DNA of 64,000 bases from Perilla frutescens (lineage: Eukaryota; Streptophyta; Magnoliopsida; Lamiales; Lamiaceae), in contig BRKX01000013.1 of NCBI GenBank assembly GCA_026008535.1, positions 57,175,726 through 57,239,725 on the forward strand, given 5' to 3'. Each line of letters opens with the position of its first letter. Position 1 is the first letter of the stretch. Shown piece by piece: positions 49,400-61,625 of the stretch. The notes beneath the pieces were generated by a model that searched no databases, was not told the origin of the DNA, and was given only the letters and a program-made list of their open reading frames with translations. Both the position numbers and the translations under genes were made by a program.

Positions 49400-50606
49400 T
49401 GGGGTTTTTTTCGAATTACGCCCCACAAGATCTAATCGACTAATTTATAATTCTATAGGCATGAAATTTTTGGTTTTATGTGTGACAATATTAAACATAC
49501 ATGTTGAATGAATCATGCAAGAACATCGTATTTAATGCAGCGGAAAAATTAAATTTGAAGAACCGACTTACACAGCGTTGTAGAGTTGCTAATGAGATTA
49601 TAGGTCTAATCTCATTGTTGTAGTAGACACAGTCGAACAAGGCCTTCTTTCACAGTGTTCGATCCTCACAAAGGTTGCAGAGATACTTCTTGATCTTCTA
49701 CCGTATTCCCGATACCCTTTTAGGTGTAGAGTGAGTTACAATCTACTAAACTGTTTTGGATAACCTAAGGGAATCAAGAGAGCAACTGAGGGGTTGATTT
49801 CACTCGTCAAATTCTGGGCTCCCTTTCTCTAATTAATAGAGAGGGGGACGAAAATTAATTCTCTCAACCCTAATGGGTTGGGCCTCTTCTCTTGTTCCAT
49901 TCCCTTCAGTACATGAAGGTATTATTTGGGCTACAATAAGGATCTAGAAGAATATTAAATTGGCCCACTAATTTATTTAATTTTTAATATCCAATAAATA
50001 GGATATAAATAAATAAATTAAGTGTTATTTTATTCCACTAAAAAAGTAACACCGACCTACAGATCTAATACATTTTTACTCAATGCTTTCTTTTTTAGTC
50101 CAGCCATTTCCCATGTTTAAGATATAATGTCCATTAATTAATCATGTAAGCTCTGACAGCTATAATTAATTAATATTTCCATTCCTAGAGCAGTACCACA
50201 CAAGCTTTACCATGTACGGAATAAATTCCACCTTCAGGGTTTCACATGTACTTGTATTTACTCAAGGGGATATCATCAACTTGGCGCACCAAGACATGGT
50301 GATCATACACGCTGCACGACCCATCATGTATGAATATGTTACTTTCCAAAATATCGAGATTATTGAGCCTATCAAGAATCTCACTCATTGATAAATCAAA
50401 GCAGTAAGCATAATAGACATATGTCCGCTACTGTGCATGACTTAAGAACCCGAACTCTGTGGATCTTTATTCTCTCCTTTTATGGTCAAAATAGAGAACA
50501 ATATCCTGTCACGATCATCCTCAATACACAAGCCAGTGTATCAGAATAATCAGTTAGTTAAGATAAACTAACTATCAGATTATTCTATGACGTACAATGG
50601 TTGGTT
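49338..50606 (-). other. Unassigned, possibly LTR retroelement fragment
   Basis: (CA)n-(TA)n lies at 49358-49401. About 49430-50600 has moderate GC and no long frame. Words such as ATCATGCAAGAACATCGT followed by AATGCAGCGGAAAAATT look like a reverse-oriented copia-type LTR or leader, but no boundaries or target duplication were found. Confidence 0.3.
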
Positions 50607-51300
50607 CAGGACCATCTAAACCGCGAGCCTTTTAATAATTTGCAAGGTAAAAATTAATCTTAGTAGGAACAATGACCACATCTCACACCATATTATAGTG
50701 TCAATTGCTGGTTTGTGTCGATTGTTTGAAAGATTAGTCTTGCTCAGAGTTTATTGAGGTAGTGCAGGACCATCTAAACCGCGAGCCTTTTAATAATTTT
50801 TGCAAGGTAAAAATTAATCTTAGTAGGAACAATGACCACATCTCACACCATATTATAGTGTCGATTGCTGGTTTGTGTCGATTGTTTGAAAGATTAGTCT
50901 TGCTCAGAGTTTATTGAGGTAGTGCAGGATTGGCTTCACTGTCTGATGCTAGAATTTCTGATAAAGATGCACTCAAAGTTAAAGAGTGGGAAGTTGGGAT
51001 GTTGCAAAATGAAATTGTATGGCACAAGAATATTGAAGTCTCTTAGGTACTTAGATCTTTGGTAATGTGCATGAAATTTGCATATAGAAATTCATCAATC
51101 ATTAAATAGACTACATATGAATGCAGATGAAAGAGAGGAAATCACTTTCATTGTTGAAAAAGTTGCTTAATAATGCTCTACCAGTCACAGATTTTGTTAG
51201 AGCTCTTAGGGCTGCAAATTCACAGACTAGAGTTCCCGGTTAATTTGATTGCTATAGTTAAGAAGACCTCTCCTAGTAGAAGAGCTCTGTAAGAATGCTC
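50607..51300 (+). pseudogene. Host-gene fragment with tandem duplication, unidentified
   Basis: A unit starting ACCATCTAAACCGCGAGCCT is tandemly duplicated (50611-50768 and 50769-50928, about 160 bp each) and contains an exon-like LNREPFNNLQ followed by a GTAAAA donor. After the second unit an AG acceptor (GTAGTGCAG) leads into a frame reading GLASLSDARISDKDALK, then EWEVGMLQNEIVWHKN, stopping at 51045. After a gap, a second block from about 51126 reads MKERKSLSLLKKLLNN, then ALPVTDFVRALRAA, ending at 51242. The two blocks look like consecutive exons of a real gene. I do not recognise the family, and start and end are lacking. Confidence 0.5.
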
Positions 51301-51842
51301 TTACTTAGTAGTCCGGGGTTGAACAATGCTTTTGGTTTATTGTTCAGTTAAACAATATTTTTGGTTTATAAACTTGAACAATGTTTGTTGCTGATAAAGC
51401 CACACATCATCGGTTGCCCAGTTAAACAATGCTTGAAGTTTATTGTTGGTTTTGACATATTGAGATTGAAAGCTTGGTTTGATGATATGTAATAGACATG
51501 ATGTCTTATGTTTAGGATTTTTGGTTTTCTTTTGATTTAATAGTTGTAATTTGATGATTTGGTGAGTAGATATATATAGATACTTGTTGGTGGGAAATTT
51601 GGGTCCAAATCATGTTAAATCTCCCTTCAATTCAGTTCGATTTTGCCTCAAATTGACTTGCAAAAAATTTGTGGAATTTTTTTTGTATGGAACCAAAATT
51701 GATAATTCAAGAACTTTGGGATCAAATGTGGTAGGGTTGACACCAAAATCGGACTAGGACATGTCATGTGGGACCAAAATCAAAATTTTCTCGTGACTAT
51801 ACAAATAATGCCAACTTAAACATATGATGCTAGTAATATGGG
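51301..51842. other. Spacer, nothing recognised
   Basis: GT-rich, AT-rich sequence with repeated AACAATG/GTTTATTGTT words at 51330-51450. No gene is seen. Confidence 0.4.
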
Positions 51843-53190
51843 GCAATGTTCCAAATAAACATCGAAAATTATATGTCAAGTCTTATCTAGACGTATAATT
51901 TATTTTTGGTCCATATACACACCTAAATTATTTAAAAAGTATAATCTACATCCTCAAATTTTCAAAATATATCAAATTCACACTTTTCGTTTAACACTGT
52001 TAGTTTTTTCAGTTAAATAAAATGCGCATAAATTATTCGACCTAGTTATGATTGATTCGAACGATAATACTATGTCATGTGGTATATGGTTAAAATGTTT
52101 TCATCATAGGTTTTCTAATTATACTCTCAATTTATTAATCGGGTGTCAAACAATAAAATAATAGGCAAGGGGAAAAAAACATAAACTATATGTCAAATCC
52201 TACCTAGACGTATAAACTATTTTTTTTTGCCCAAATACACTCTTAAGCTATTTACAAAGACTAATCGTACCCCTAAACTATTTAGAAAAGAACAAACCAA
52301 CACTTGAAGTTATCACCGTTAGTTTCTTCCATTAATTAAAATGTGTCAAGATCAATTCTAGCTATCACCTATGAATTCCGATTGGACAAATTGAAACTAC
52401 GTCCAAATAGCCTACACTATGGAGTTTCAAACCTCTTATTTAATTTCAAAATCCAATATCGAATCGGTATCGAGATATAAAATTTAATTAATAATACAAA
52501 ACTCGTCATCGATATTGTTTATGTAATTATTCTATCGTTTAACACCCGATTGATAAATTGACAGTATAATTAGAAAGTCCATGACGAGGACTTTCTAACC
52601 ATATCACAATACATGGTATCATCGTCCGAATTGATCATAATTAGGTCGAAGAATTTATGGACATTTTATTTAACGGAAAAAGTTAACGGTCTTAAATGAA
52701 AAATGAGAATTTGATATATTTTGAATAGTTGAGGAGGCCGGCTGATTGTACTTTTTAATAGTTTAGGTATGTATTTGGGCGGCCAAAAAATAATTCTTAC
52801 GTCTAGATGGGATTGGACATATGGTTCGGGTGTTTTTTTTTGGCCATTTGTCCTAAAATAATTATATAGAAAAATATCGATGACAAGTGTTTGTATTACA
52901 AATAATATTTTAAATCTCAATACATGTTTAATAGTGTAGGGTATCTGACCATAGTTTCAATTTGTTCGATTGACATTCATATGTGATGGAATTGAGTTTA
53001 ACATGTTATAATTAACGGAAACAACTAATTGTTTTAATATCGAGTGCCAATTTATTTTTTATTAATAGTTTAGGTGGCGATTGTACTTTTAAATATTTTA
53101 GGTGTATATTTAGTCCAAAAAATAGTCCGTACATCTAGGTGGGATTAGGCATATAGTTCGTGTGTTTTTTGATCCTTTGGCCAGTAGTAT
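51843..53190. repeat. Two interleaved foldback repeats
   Basis: The sequence 51843 to about 52155 pairs with the inverted 52500-52863, sharing GTCAAG/CCAATC...TCTAGACGTA words, AATATATCAAATTC and CGACCTAGTTATGATTGATT-type words. A second left arm from about 52160 pairs with inverted 52870-53190, sharing AACTATATG, ACAAATTGAAACTA and GATATTGTTTATGTAATTAT-type words. The order is left-1, left-2, right-1, right-2, so the second element appears to have inserted inside the first or the pair rearranged. Neither has a coding frame. Confidence 0.65.
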
Positions 53191-53966
53191 GTTACAAAAG
53201 AAAGTATTTATTGATAAATTACTTCTGAATTAACAATCTAATTAAGATTACATAATTTATTTATATGTTATATTTAAAAATAAGATAGTCACTATTAGAA
53301 AATTGGCCTATTACTACAATAACTTTATGACACTTTAAAGTAAATGCCATCATATTTATTCAATCACTACATTGATCTTCGAATACATATTACTACATTA
53401 CTGATATGACATTAAGAATAGATGTCATAATATGGCCATTTGATGACACTACAAAATGCCTTATAATTATAAATAAAAATGATGAATAGAAAAAAGGAAA
53501 AAATGGAAAATGGATGATTAAAAGAAAAAAACATCGGCTTTTTTACTAATTTCTTACGGCAAACAAGGACCAATTTTTTCATACTCAAGCTCAACTAATT
53601 TATATTAACCAACACTGATTTTAATAAGTTTAAATTGCATATTAAACAATAAGAATTTTTCTAGAAAAATGAATTATATATTTTTAAAATATTATAATAT
53701 ATTTGCTAAATCCACTATAGGATTTTTAAAAATAAAATTCTTTTATTAATTTAATGTACACAGTTCTCGACTGAAGCCCTGGAAAACACTTCTAGGCGGC
53801 AAAGTCGATTTCACTCTCCCTCTCTTTTCGTATTACCTTTTCATTTTTCTTTTGAGAAATTCCATTTTTCATTGCGGTAACCACCTCTCACTACTCCCAT
53901 CATCCCACCACATTCAGCAAAATTCTATCAACAAATTGAGCAACCCAATTCATATCAGGTCACACA

Positions 53967-54032
53967 ATGAAGACGGCTTTGTCACTCCGGGAGAGAAAAA
54001 TCGATAAGAAAACAGAACATGAAAGCTTTCAG
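53967..54032 (+). pseudogene. First-exon-like fragment inside the CACTA element
   Basis: ATG at 53967 opens MKTALSLRERKIDKKTEHES, ending at a CAG|GTACTC donor (54032/54033). About 200 bp of 5'UTR-like sequence precedes it. Another exon-like end with a CAG|GTATTT donor is at about 54514. The family is not recognised. It may belong to the same captured gene as the RING-CH exon downstream, but that cannot be shown. Confidence 0.4.
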
Positions 54033-56149
54033 GTACTCTTCAATTAGTTTTTTTAATTTAAGTTTTGATTGCTTGTATTGAATTTTGAATTAGTTTTTCT
54101 TCCGGTTCATTTCGATAAGGTAAATATTTAGTCTTCAATTATTATTTGATTTTTGTTTTTTTATTCAAGAGAGTAATTGGATATTGTTTTAGATGATGAT
54201 TCTTAGGTTATTCCATTGCTATTGCTCAGATTTCTAGTTTAATTCAAAAGGGTAAAATAAATGTGCTTCGAATATTCCATTATTTTTTGTTCGATTTAAT
54301 AAATACTTTTTTTTCTTCTTTCTTCTAGTTATGTAATTCTGATTTGGTAAGCAGACTTTTTCCCCAGATTTAGCTATGTTTAAGGCATCATGTCATTGAA
54401 TGTTGTGGCTATTTTGATAATATTTCACCTTTGTTGCCCCTTGTGTAATGACAGTAAAATGAAGGCGAGTAACTGAGCAAATGGATAACTAGAGCCTCTT
54501 CGAATTAAATATCAGGTATTTGACCCTCTCCTTGTAGCTGCTATTATTATTTGACAAAAACTTATATGAGACCGTCTAACGGGTCTCTTACGTTAGACGG
54601 ATCTCCCCGATTCGACCCGGCCCCGTCCCGACCCGACATATATATTAAAAAAAAAATTGGATTCTCTCGCCTTCACCCGCGGATTCACCCCTCTCTCCCG
54701 ATTCTCTGCTCGCTGCATCTCCCTCTCTCCCGTGATTCTCTCCTCCTCACCAACCGCCGGTGATTGTCCCCCCGTAACCGCACTCTTTCATATTAGTCAC
54801 AATCGCACCGTTCACAACCGTCACCATCCTCGCTCTTCCGCACCATTCCAGGCAACTATTGGTGAAATTTTTGCGAGCACCATCACCGTCAGCAAATTTT
54901 CGATCACCTGTGTTCTAGTCACAACCTAAATCGGTTCTACGAGTTCAACATCTCTGGCGCCGACTTCGAGTCCATTCTGTAAGTTTATTTAGGGTTTTTG
55001 TACTTTTAGGGATTTGATTTTTTTCCTTGAATTAGAAGTTGGTTGAAGTTTAAATAATGGGTAGAGATATGTTGTGAGTTCAGACTTGTAATTTACGGAT
55101 TTGATTTTAGTAATTTGTAATACATTATTTTAGTTGTTCAGATTAGGCATTTTAGAGATTTGATGCAAATTTGCTGTTTCTTGAATAAATTGGGATTTGT
55201 GATACTGTCTGTTCTAGAAATTTATCAATGGCTGCTTTCTTGAAGGATTGAAGAAGATTTTGAGTTTTTTCTCTGTTTCTCTTTGCTGTGTGCCATTGCT
55301 ACTACTATATGTAAATCTTTAAGTGTTTCTCTTTGTGTTGATTTTGTATTGTAGCTATTGAAATTCTGGACATGCTTTGTTTTAATTTGTTACAGTGTTG
55401 TGGTTGTTCTGCCTTTGTGTTATCTGGTTTGGGTTGTTCGTTATTCTTATATAAGAAAAAATCGGGGATATTCCAACTTTAATAATTAGGTGCAGTCTTT
55501 TCAGATTGCATTTAGGTGGAGAAACAAGACAGATTTTAGAGTAAATGAGTCATGTGCCCTGTTTTGGTGTTGGCACTGTTGTTCGAGATTTATGGTCATT
55601 TGATTGTTGTTGATGCTTGTCTGCTTACATGCTGGTACAGTTCGTGGTGTTGAGCTTTCTTGATGTGTCGTGTGGAATTATTTGTGTTGTGAAGAGAACT
55701 TTGACGACTCAATGTTGTTTTATTCTAAGTTTTTATAATTCAGTGCTTGTTGTTTAAGCCTTAACCAACTTTGATTTCGATAGTCCTATTATTGACTCTG
55801 GTATGATAGTGCTATTATTGACTCTTATATGATGCTTTTATTCTATGCTTTGTAGTTGGATTTTTTGGTGATGGAACGAATTAAGAAGAGGTTGCAGTGA
55901 CCTAGTAAGTCTGTACCTCAGGAGAAGAAAGATGATGCTACGAGCTATGAATTTTGGTATTTCAGATTATGATGTTGTATATTTTGTGTTACAAACTATT
56001 TTATGTTAGTAGTGTTAATTGTTCTTAATCATGTCATTTTTATTGCAGTGAGAATATAGAAACAAATGTTGACGTTCCAAAGACATCTAAGAGGTCTAAA
56101 CAATTTGTTAAGGAAGCCAAGGACAAAGATGTTGTAGTCAGATGGTATA

Positions 56150-56570
56150 TATATGCAATCAACATTTTTTGGTGATTTGATACTTGACAGGTTCTTAGTG
56201 ATACTTTTATGTTAGTTAGACATACTTACATAAGTTTGTGATACTTATTCTTATTTAGTGATACTATATTTTTATTTAGTGATACTTTATATTTATTTAG
56301 TGATACTTTTACATTCTTTAGTGATACTTTTACATTCTTTAGTGATACTGTATTTTTAAAATATTGATACTTGACAGGTTTTTAGTGATACTTTTATATT
56401 AGTTAGAGATACTTACATCAGTTTGTGATACTTATTCTTATTTAGTGATACTTTATGTTTATTTAGTTATACTTTTACATTCTTTAGTGATACTGTATTT
56501 TTGAAATATTGATACTTGACAGGTTCTTAGTGATACTTTTATGTTAGTTAGAGATACTTACATCAGTTTT
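56150..56570 (+). repeat. Short tandem repeats of TTTAGTGATACTTTT type
   Basis: TTAGTGATAC recurs about every 20-30 bp, with a longer unit (GATACTTGACAGGTTCTTAG to TTAGTTAGAGATACTTACAT) repeated at least three times. It lies in the interior of the nested Mutator-like element. Confidence 0.75.
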
Positions 56571-56818
56571 AATTTATTTTTCATATTGTAGTGAATATGA
56601 TGATGATGAATGTGATGAGAGTGATGATAACAATGCTGAAGATTCTTCCTTTATTTTTCATATTGCAGTGAATATTGATGAATAAAGTGTCACTGTGGAT
56701 GCTGTACAGTAACACTGTTTACTGCATGAATAATTTAATGCAAATAATTTTGTTAAAATAATTTATCAAGAAATAATATAACATGTTTTATGTTTTAACA
56801 ATAATATAATAAGAAAAT

Positions 56819-57365
56819 CACAAGTTATATGATGAAGAAAATCACAGTATCAATAGTGATGAGTAAAATATCACTAAGTATCCGTGAAGTAACACTATTT
56901 GATAATCACAGTTTCAATAATATAATCTGGGATACATTTCTTAAAACTATCTGAATGCATTCTCAAAACAATCTGGGATTAGAGGTTTTGGACCCAAAAT
57001 CACAAGTTATATGATGAAGAAAATCACAGTATCAATACTGATGAATAAAGTAACACTAAGCATCCGTGAAGTAACACTATTTGATAATCACAGTTTTAAT
57101 AATATAATCTGGGATACATTTCTCAAAACAATCTGAATACATTCTCAAAACAATCTGGGATTACGGGTTTTGGACCCAAAATTACAAGTTATATGATGAA
57201 GAAAATCACAGTATCAATACTGATGAATAAAGTATCACTAAGCATCCGTGAAGTAACACTAATTGATAATCACAGTTTCAATAATATAATCTGGGATACA
57301 TTTCTCAAAACAATCTAAATGCATTCTCAAAATAATCTTGGATTAGGGTTTTTGGACCCAAACTC
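56819..57365 (+). repeat. 182-bp tandem repeat, three copies
   Basis: Units begin CACAAGTTATATGATGAAGA at 56819 and 57001 and TACAAGTTATATGATGAAGA at 57183, an exact 182-bp period. Each unit includes GTATCAATACTGATGAATAA, GCATCCGTGAAGTAACACTA and ATCTGGGATACATTTCT, with a few substitutions between copies. No long frame spans it. Confidence 0.9.
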
Positions 57366-59110
57366 CTTTGAAATTGAAGTGCCACTTGTATTCTTCTTTT
57401 TCTTTGAAGGTGCCCTTTGATTCCTTTTCTCCTACCCTTTGTGGTTGAACGTGCAGGATCCAATATTGGATCCAATATTAAATACCATAGAAGTATCACG
57501 ATTGTTCAAAAGTCAATATTTGATTTATGCAGTAAGAAATAACAACATATCAGTAACAAATAAATTAGTGTCAAAATATTTAAGTATCAATAATACCTAG
57601 CGAAGGATTACTATCATGAGAGCAAGTATCACTAAATACCATAGAAGTATCACTACTGTATATAATTATTTAGGCAGAATCATAATTACATTTTAAGAGA
57701 ATGATTACTATCACGATATAAGGTATCACTAAATATCATAGAAGTATCACTAATTTACGAAATACATTTTTGCAGTTGATTTGTTACAAAATCAAAGAAC
57801 AGAACTAAAGTACTACTTACTCTCAATTTGCAACATAACATATTCATTCTCGTTGATAGATGTTGTTTCTACATCTTCAATATTGTCTTCATTATCAAGT
57901 ATAACAATATCTGAAATTTACAAAATTTAAATTACTTTTAGGATTGCAATAACACTAATAGATTACTAAACTAAAACTTCAATCAATCAGTTCACACTAG
58001 CATATTATCAAACATTTTGAATGCAAAATTTGATATATCTAATGATTGATGAAAAATGAAATCAAAATTACAAATTTTATAAAATAAGAACACATACCTA
58101 TCGTTTCTTTACCGGAATTGGTGGAAATTCCTCCGGAAGGAACCGTAGCTAGTTTTCCCAAATCATCCATTTAATAGTTGAACAAATCGTGAGCTCTGAG
58201 AGATGTGTGCGGTGCTGCCGCCGCGAGTTGGAGGGAGAAAATCTAGGCGCCGCCATGAGCTCGACGGGGAAAAAGCTATTGGCGCAGTGATCTGGACGGA
58301 GAAAAGGCAATCGGTACGGTGAGCTAGGGTAGAAAACGTAGGCGAGCTGGGGTGAGAACTGAGGGAGAAAAATTAGATTTTTTTTATATATATGTCGGGT
58401 CGGGTCGAGTCTGGGTCGGGTCAGGGGAGATCCATCTAACATAAGCGATCCGTTAGATGGTCTCACCCAAGTCTGCCCCTTATTATTTTGATAAGTGGGA
58501 AACATGATTTAAGGCATTTTTAGTTGTCTGGAATTGCATCAACTTACCTTTGTTTAATTGAACCTTAAGAATGGATAAAAGGCAAGAATGATGTCTATTA
58601 GTGTTTAAATTTATTCCAGATAACTTTCACAGTCTTCGCCTCACCTACAAAGTGTGTTAGCGGTCAACGCAGGTGACAACATCAATTAACAATTTATAAA
58701 AAAAAACTAGGTAACTCGTATTCTATTTAAAAATAACGCCTTGTAACTTCATTTTATCTTTGTGTAGTAGATTATTGCATCTATGATGATTTAATTTAAC
58801 CCATTATTCTAGCTTGTATATTAAAAGCCACAACAATTCTCCCGAGGATCAGAATCTACAAAGCTTATTTCTGGTTCCAATTCCACCTGATATAGCATGA
58901 TGGTTGGCTCTTTTCTAGTCTTACACTATTTATTTTTATTTTATTTTCTCTTTTCTTAATTTTGTTTGCCCGTCCTACAGTAATCATTAATTATATTGGA
59001 TTTTGCAAGGATTAAGACTACTCGAAACTAACAAAATATTTTATTTGTGGATGGTGAGAAAGCATTATTGTAGCATAGTAAATTAATCTTTGTGTTTTCT
59101 TTTTTTCCAG

Positions 59111-59182
59111 TATGCTCATTATAAATGTGTGCAGAGATGGTGCAATGGGAAAGATGATACTATTTGCGAGATTTGCCCTGAG
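59111..59182 (+). pseudogene. RING-CH (MARCH-type) exon captured in the CACTA element
   Basis: A single 72-base exon between TTTTTCCAG and GTTTGC encodes YAHYKCVQRWCNGKDD, then TICEICPE. This is the second half of a RING-CH zinc finger (His, Cys, Trp-Cys and the closing Cys-x2-Cys), as in membrane-associated plant MARCH-like E3 ligases. Plant members of this family often have exactly this exon between the first half of the RING and the PGYTAP segment. Neither neighbouring exon is found here: the Cys-x2-Cys first half is absent upstream, and downstream only GLEKFLH-like sequence follows another AG. It cannot make a working ligase alone. Confidence 0.75.
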
Positions 59183-60960
59183 GTTTGCTTCTTTAAATCT
59201 TTAAATGACTATGTTTGTCTAATCTTACATATTTTATCTTTTCCAAAACATCCGAATAATTTTGATTTTAGTACAAACATAGCTTTTGGGAGTCTAAAAG
59301 GTGCAAAGGATAAATATATTTGCAATACAAATTCAGTCTTTTTTTCTTATGTTATACTAAAGTTTCATTTCATTTCCAAGATTTTATGCAGGGGTTAGAG
59401 AAATTTCTCCATTGATCGATTCCTAGACTACATATAAAACATGAACAAGTAAGTTATATTTTCTTCAACTTTTTTACCTAGTTTATCTTTGGAGGGAATA
59501 TATTTATGTCGATTATATATATACATGTGCGCACACACGTACACACATAAATATTGAGAAAATTTGACATTTCATGATTTATTAGTTCTCCTTAATGTTT
59601 TAGGTAATATATTGTATTTTCTCAAAGACCCTTAACTCCTCTTTATTGTTTAGGCATTTTTTACAATAAGTTGATATGAAATCATTTCAGCACATAATCT
59701 ATTAAATTAAAGAAAAACACATAATCTATTAAATTAAAGAAAAAGCCAGAGTTTTGGATTACTATTTTATGATCAAATCTTAATATTGCTTGGTCAATCA
59801 GATTTCTCCATATGTTATGCCTCAGTAATTCAAACTACTTATTGATGTGGTGATCTTATTTTGTTGAGATGCACACTGTATAAAACAGAATTTGCTTGTT
59901 AGATCCAGTAATTGTAAACTTAAACTGTTTATTTTCAATGTGCAAGTTTTATATGTAAATTGTCTGGCTTTCAATCCTTTTAATGAGTGGATTCTGGCGA
60001 CATGATCCATTGACAAGACTGTCAAGTTATTTAACCTGTGAAAGATTAGTAATACACTCCACACCTTTGATTGTCACAAGTAAGCAATTCTTTTTCTTAT
60101 GGATTGAAAATTGGTCATGTTGTCTTAACAAGTCTTATGGTATGGGATGCAGGTACATATATATTGATACAATCACTTGTGCACCCATGTATATAGGAAT
60201 CTGAAAAATATTATTCAATACTTATGTATGTGTGTGTCAAATATTATTTAAAGTTTAATTTAATTACATTTGGTTTTATACATGTTTCCATAGGAAATGG
60301 TGGAGAACATTCAAGGTTATTATGGCAGATGGATTATGGTGTGCACGCATTGACTCAAAGCTTGAAGATGCATTTAATTTGTGATTTTCAGAAGAAGTTA
60401 TCCATAAAGAAAAGATGGGCAAATTGTTATATATTAGATTTGTTTCACTTTTTATAACTACTAGACTACCAGTTGAATGTAAGAGTTTCAGAATGGACAA
60501 GTATATATTTTATCTATAATATTTGTGCTTCAATTTTTGTACGTATTCTAGTTGCCATGTTATTGTTGAAATTGCAGAAAATTGCAAAATAAAAGTGTCA
60601 TTATGGAAAATAATTTAATAATATTATATTTAATTAAATATGAAAAATATTTTTTTAATATTATAGCATAAATATTAAATATGCAGAGGGACATTACATG
60701 ACAATTTGCAGTGTAACAAAAATTCCCTACGTATTTATTGACGTCACAATTTCAGTTCTATGGTGACATTTTTGGTTGCCATTATACACAATCTAATCCA
60801 ACATTGAAATTGTAATGATAGATTATCTTTCATTACACTATATCTATTGTTACATTTGAATTGACTACACTTCTAGGAAATGTTATCACATCTTAAATGC
60901 AGCGATAACTACTTTATATTACATTTTTGAGTGTCATCAAATGCTATTTTTCTAGTAGTG

Positions 60961-61619
60961 AGTTAATACAAATGGTAAGATCAGATAAAAAAAAATGGTA
61001 AGATCAGATTTCCAGCGCCAAATCAGATGTACATAAATGAAAATCTATATTAATTAATAAAAATATATTTATAATAATTATTTAATTAATTAGAAACGAT
61101 ATAAATACAGTCCAAAAATGAATTCCATATCATTTTTTTGTATGTATATAGATATTTGATTCATGGTATTAATTAATGATTTCTATAATTTAGATACTTT
61201 ATTTTTTAAATAAATAAATTTTCATCTAAACTTATTATATTTCAAAAATCAATATAACACTGTCAAATATATTCTTAATCAATTTATCACGATTTTTGAT
61301 GCACTTACCGAATCTGAACTATAAAATTTATCAAAACTCATAATTATTATAATTCAACCTAATTATTACTTTAATTATGGGTTGTATTATAATTTATTTA
61401 ATTATAATTAATAAAATATAGTTTATCCATTACGTAGTTGATGACAGTAATGTAACTCCATAATGCGTTACTAATGATGAATATCATACATTATTCAATA
61501 ATTTATATATTTTTAGTGTGTAAATTCATTTGGCACAATGTTTATTTAAACATGTATATTTCAGTTATATATTGTATCATTATACAATTATTATTCATAT
61601 ATTGAATAATATATGAATA
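60961..61619. other. AT-rich intergenic DNA
   Basis: Beyond the CACTA duplication (AGT 60961-60963), a short direct repeat, AATGGTAAGATCAGAT, occurs at 60971 and 60994. The rest is very AT-rich without a gene. Confidence 0.5.
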
Positions 61620-61625
61620 ACGGAT

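Larger units (their letters stand above)
54553..58479. mobile_element. Mutator-like element nested in the CACTA element
   Basis: The 9-bp repeat TTATTATTT flanks both ends exactly (54544-54552 and 58480-58488). The ends are long inverted repeats containing TGAGACCGTCTAACGG (left) against its inverted partner CCGTTAGATGGTCTCA (right), then GATCTCCCC, GACCCGACC and ACATATATAT blocks, and homology continues into TCTCGCC-type sequence. The interior has GC-richer ends, short spliced-looking pieces such as ENIETNVDVPKTSKRSKQF near 56052, and two tandem-repeat arrays. No transposase is recognised, so it is non-autonomous and may itself carry foreign gene pieces. Confidence 0.93.
53290..60960. mobile_element. 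Non-autonomous CACTA element carrying host exons
   Basis: The left end CACTATTAGAAAATTGG and right end TTTTTCTAGTAGTG are inverted copies of a CACTACTAGAAAA-type terminus, diagnostic of the CACTA (En/Spm) superfamily. The flanks carry AGT at 53287-53289 and 60961-60963, the expected 3-bp duplication. Subterminal words such as TGATGACACTAC and GTGTCATCAAATG recur in both orientations near both ends. No TNP2-like transposase was found. The 7.7-kb interior holds an exon-like start (53967-54032), a RING-CH exon (59111-59182), and a nested 3.9-kb Mutator-like element. Confidence 0.85.

Noticed and set aside
60224..60500. Frames on both strands in the right part of the CACTA element
   Set aside because: There is no domain or convincing splice context to link them to the RING-CH exon.
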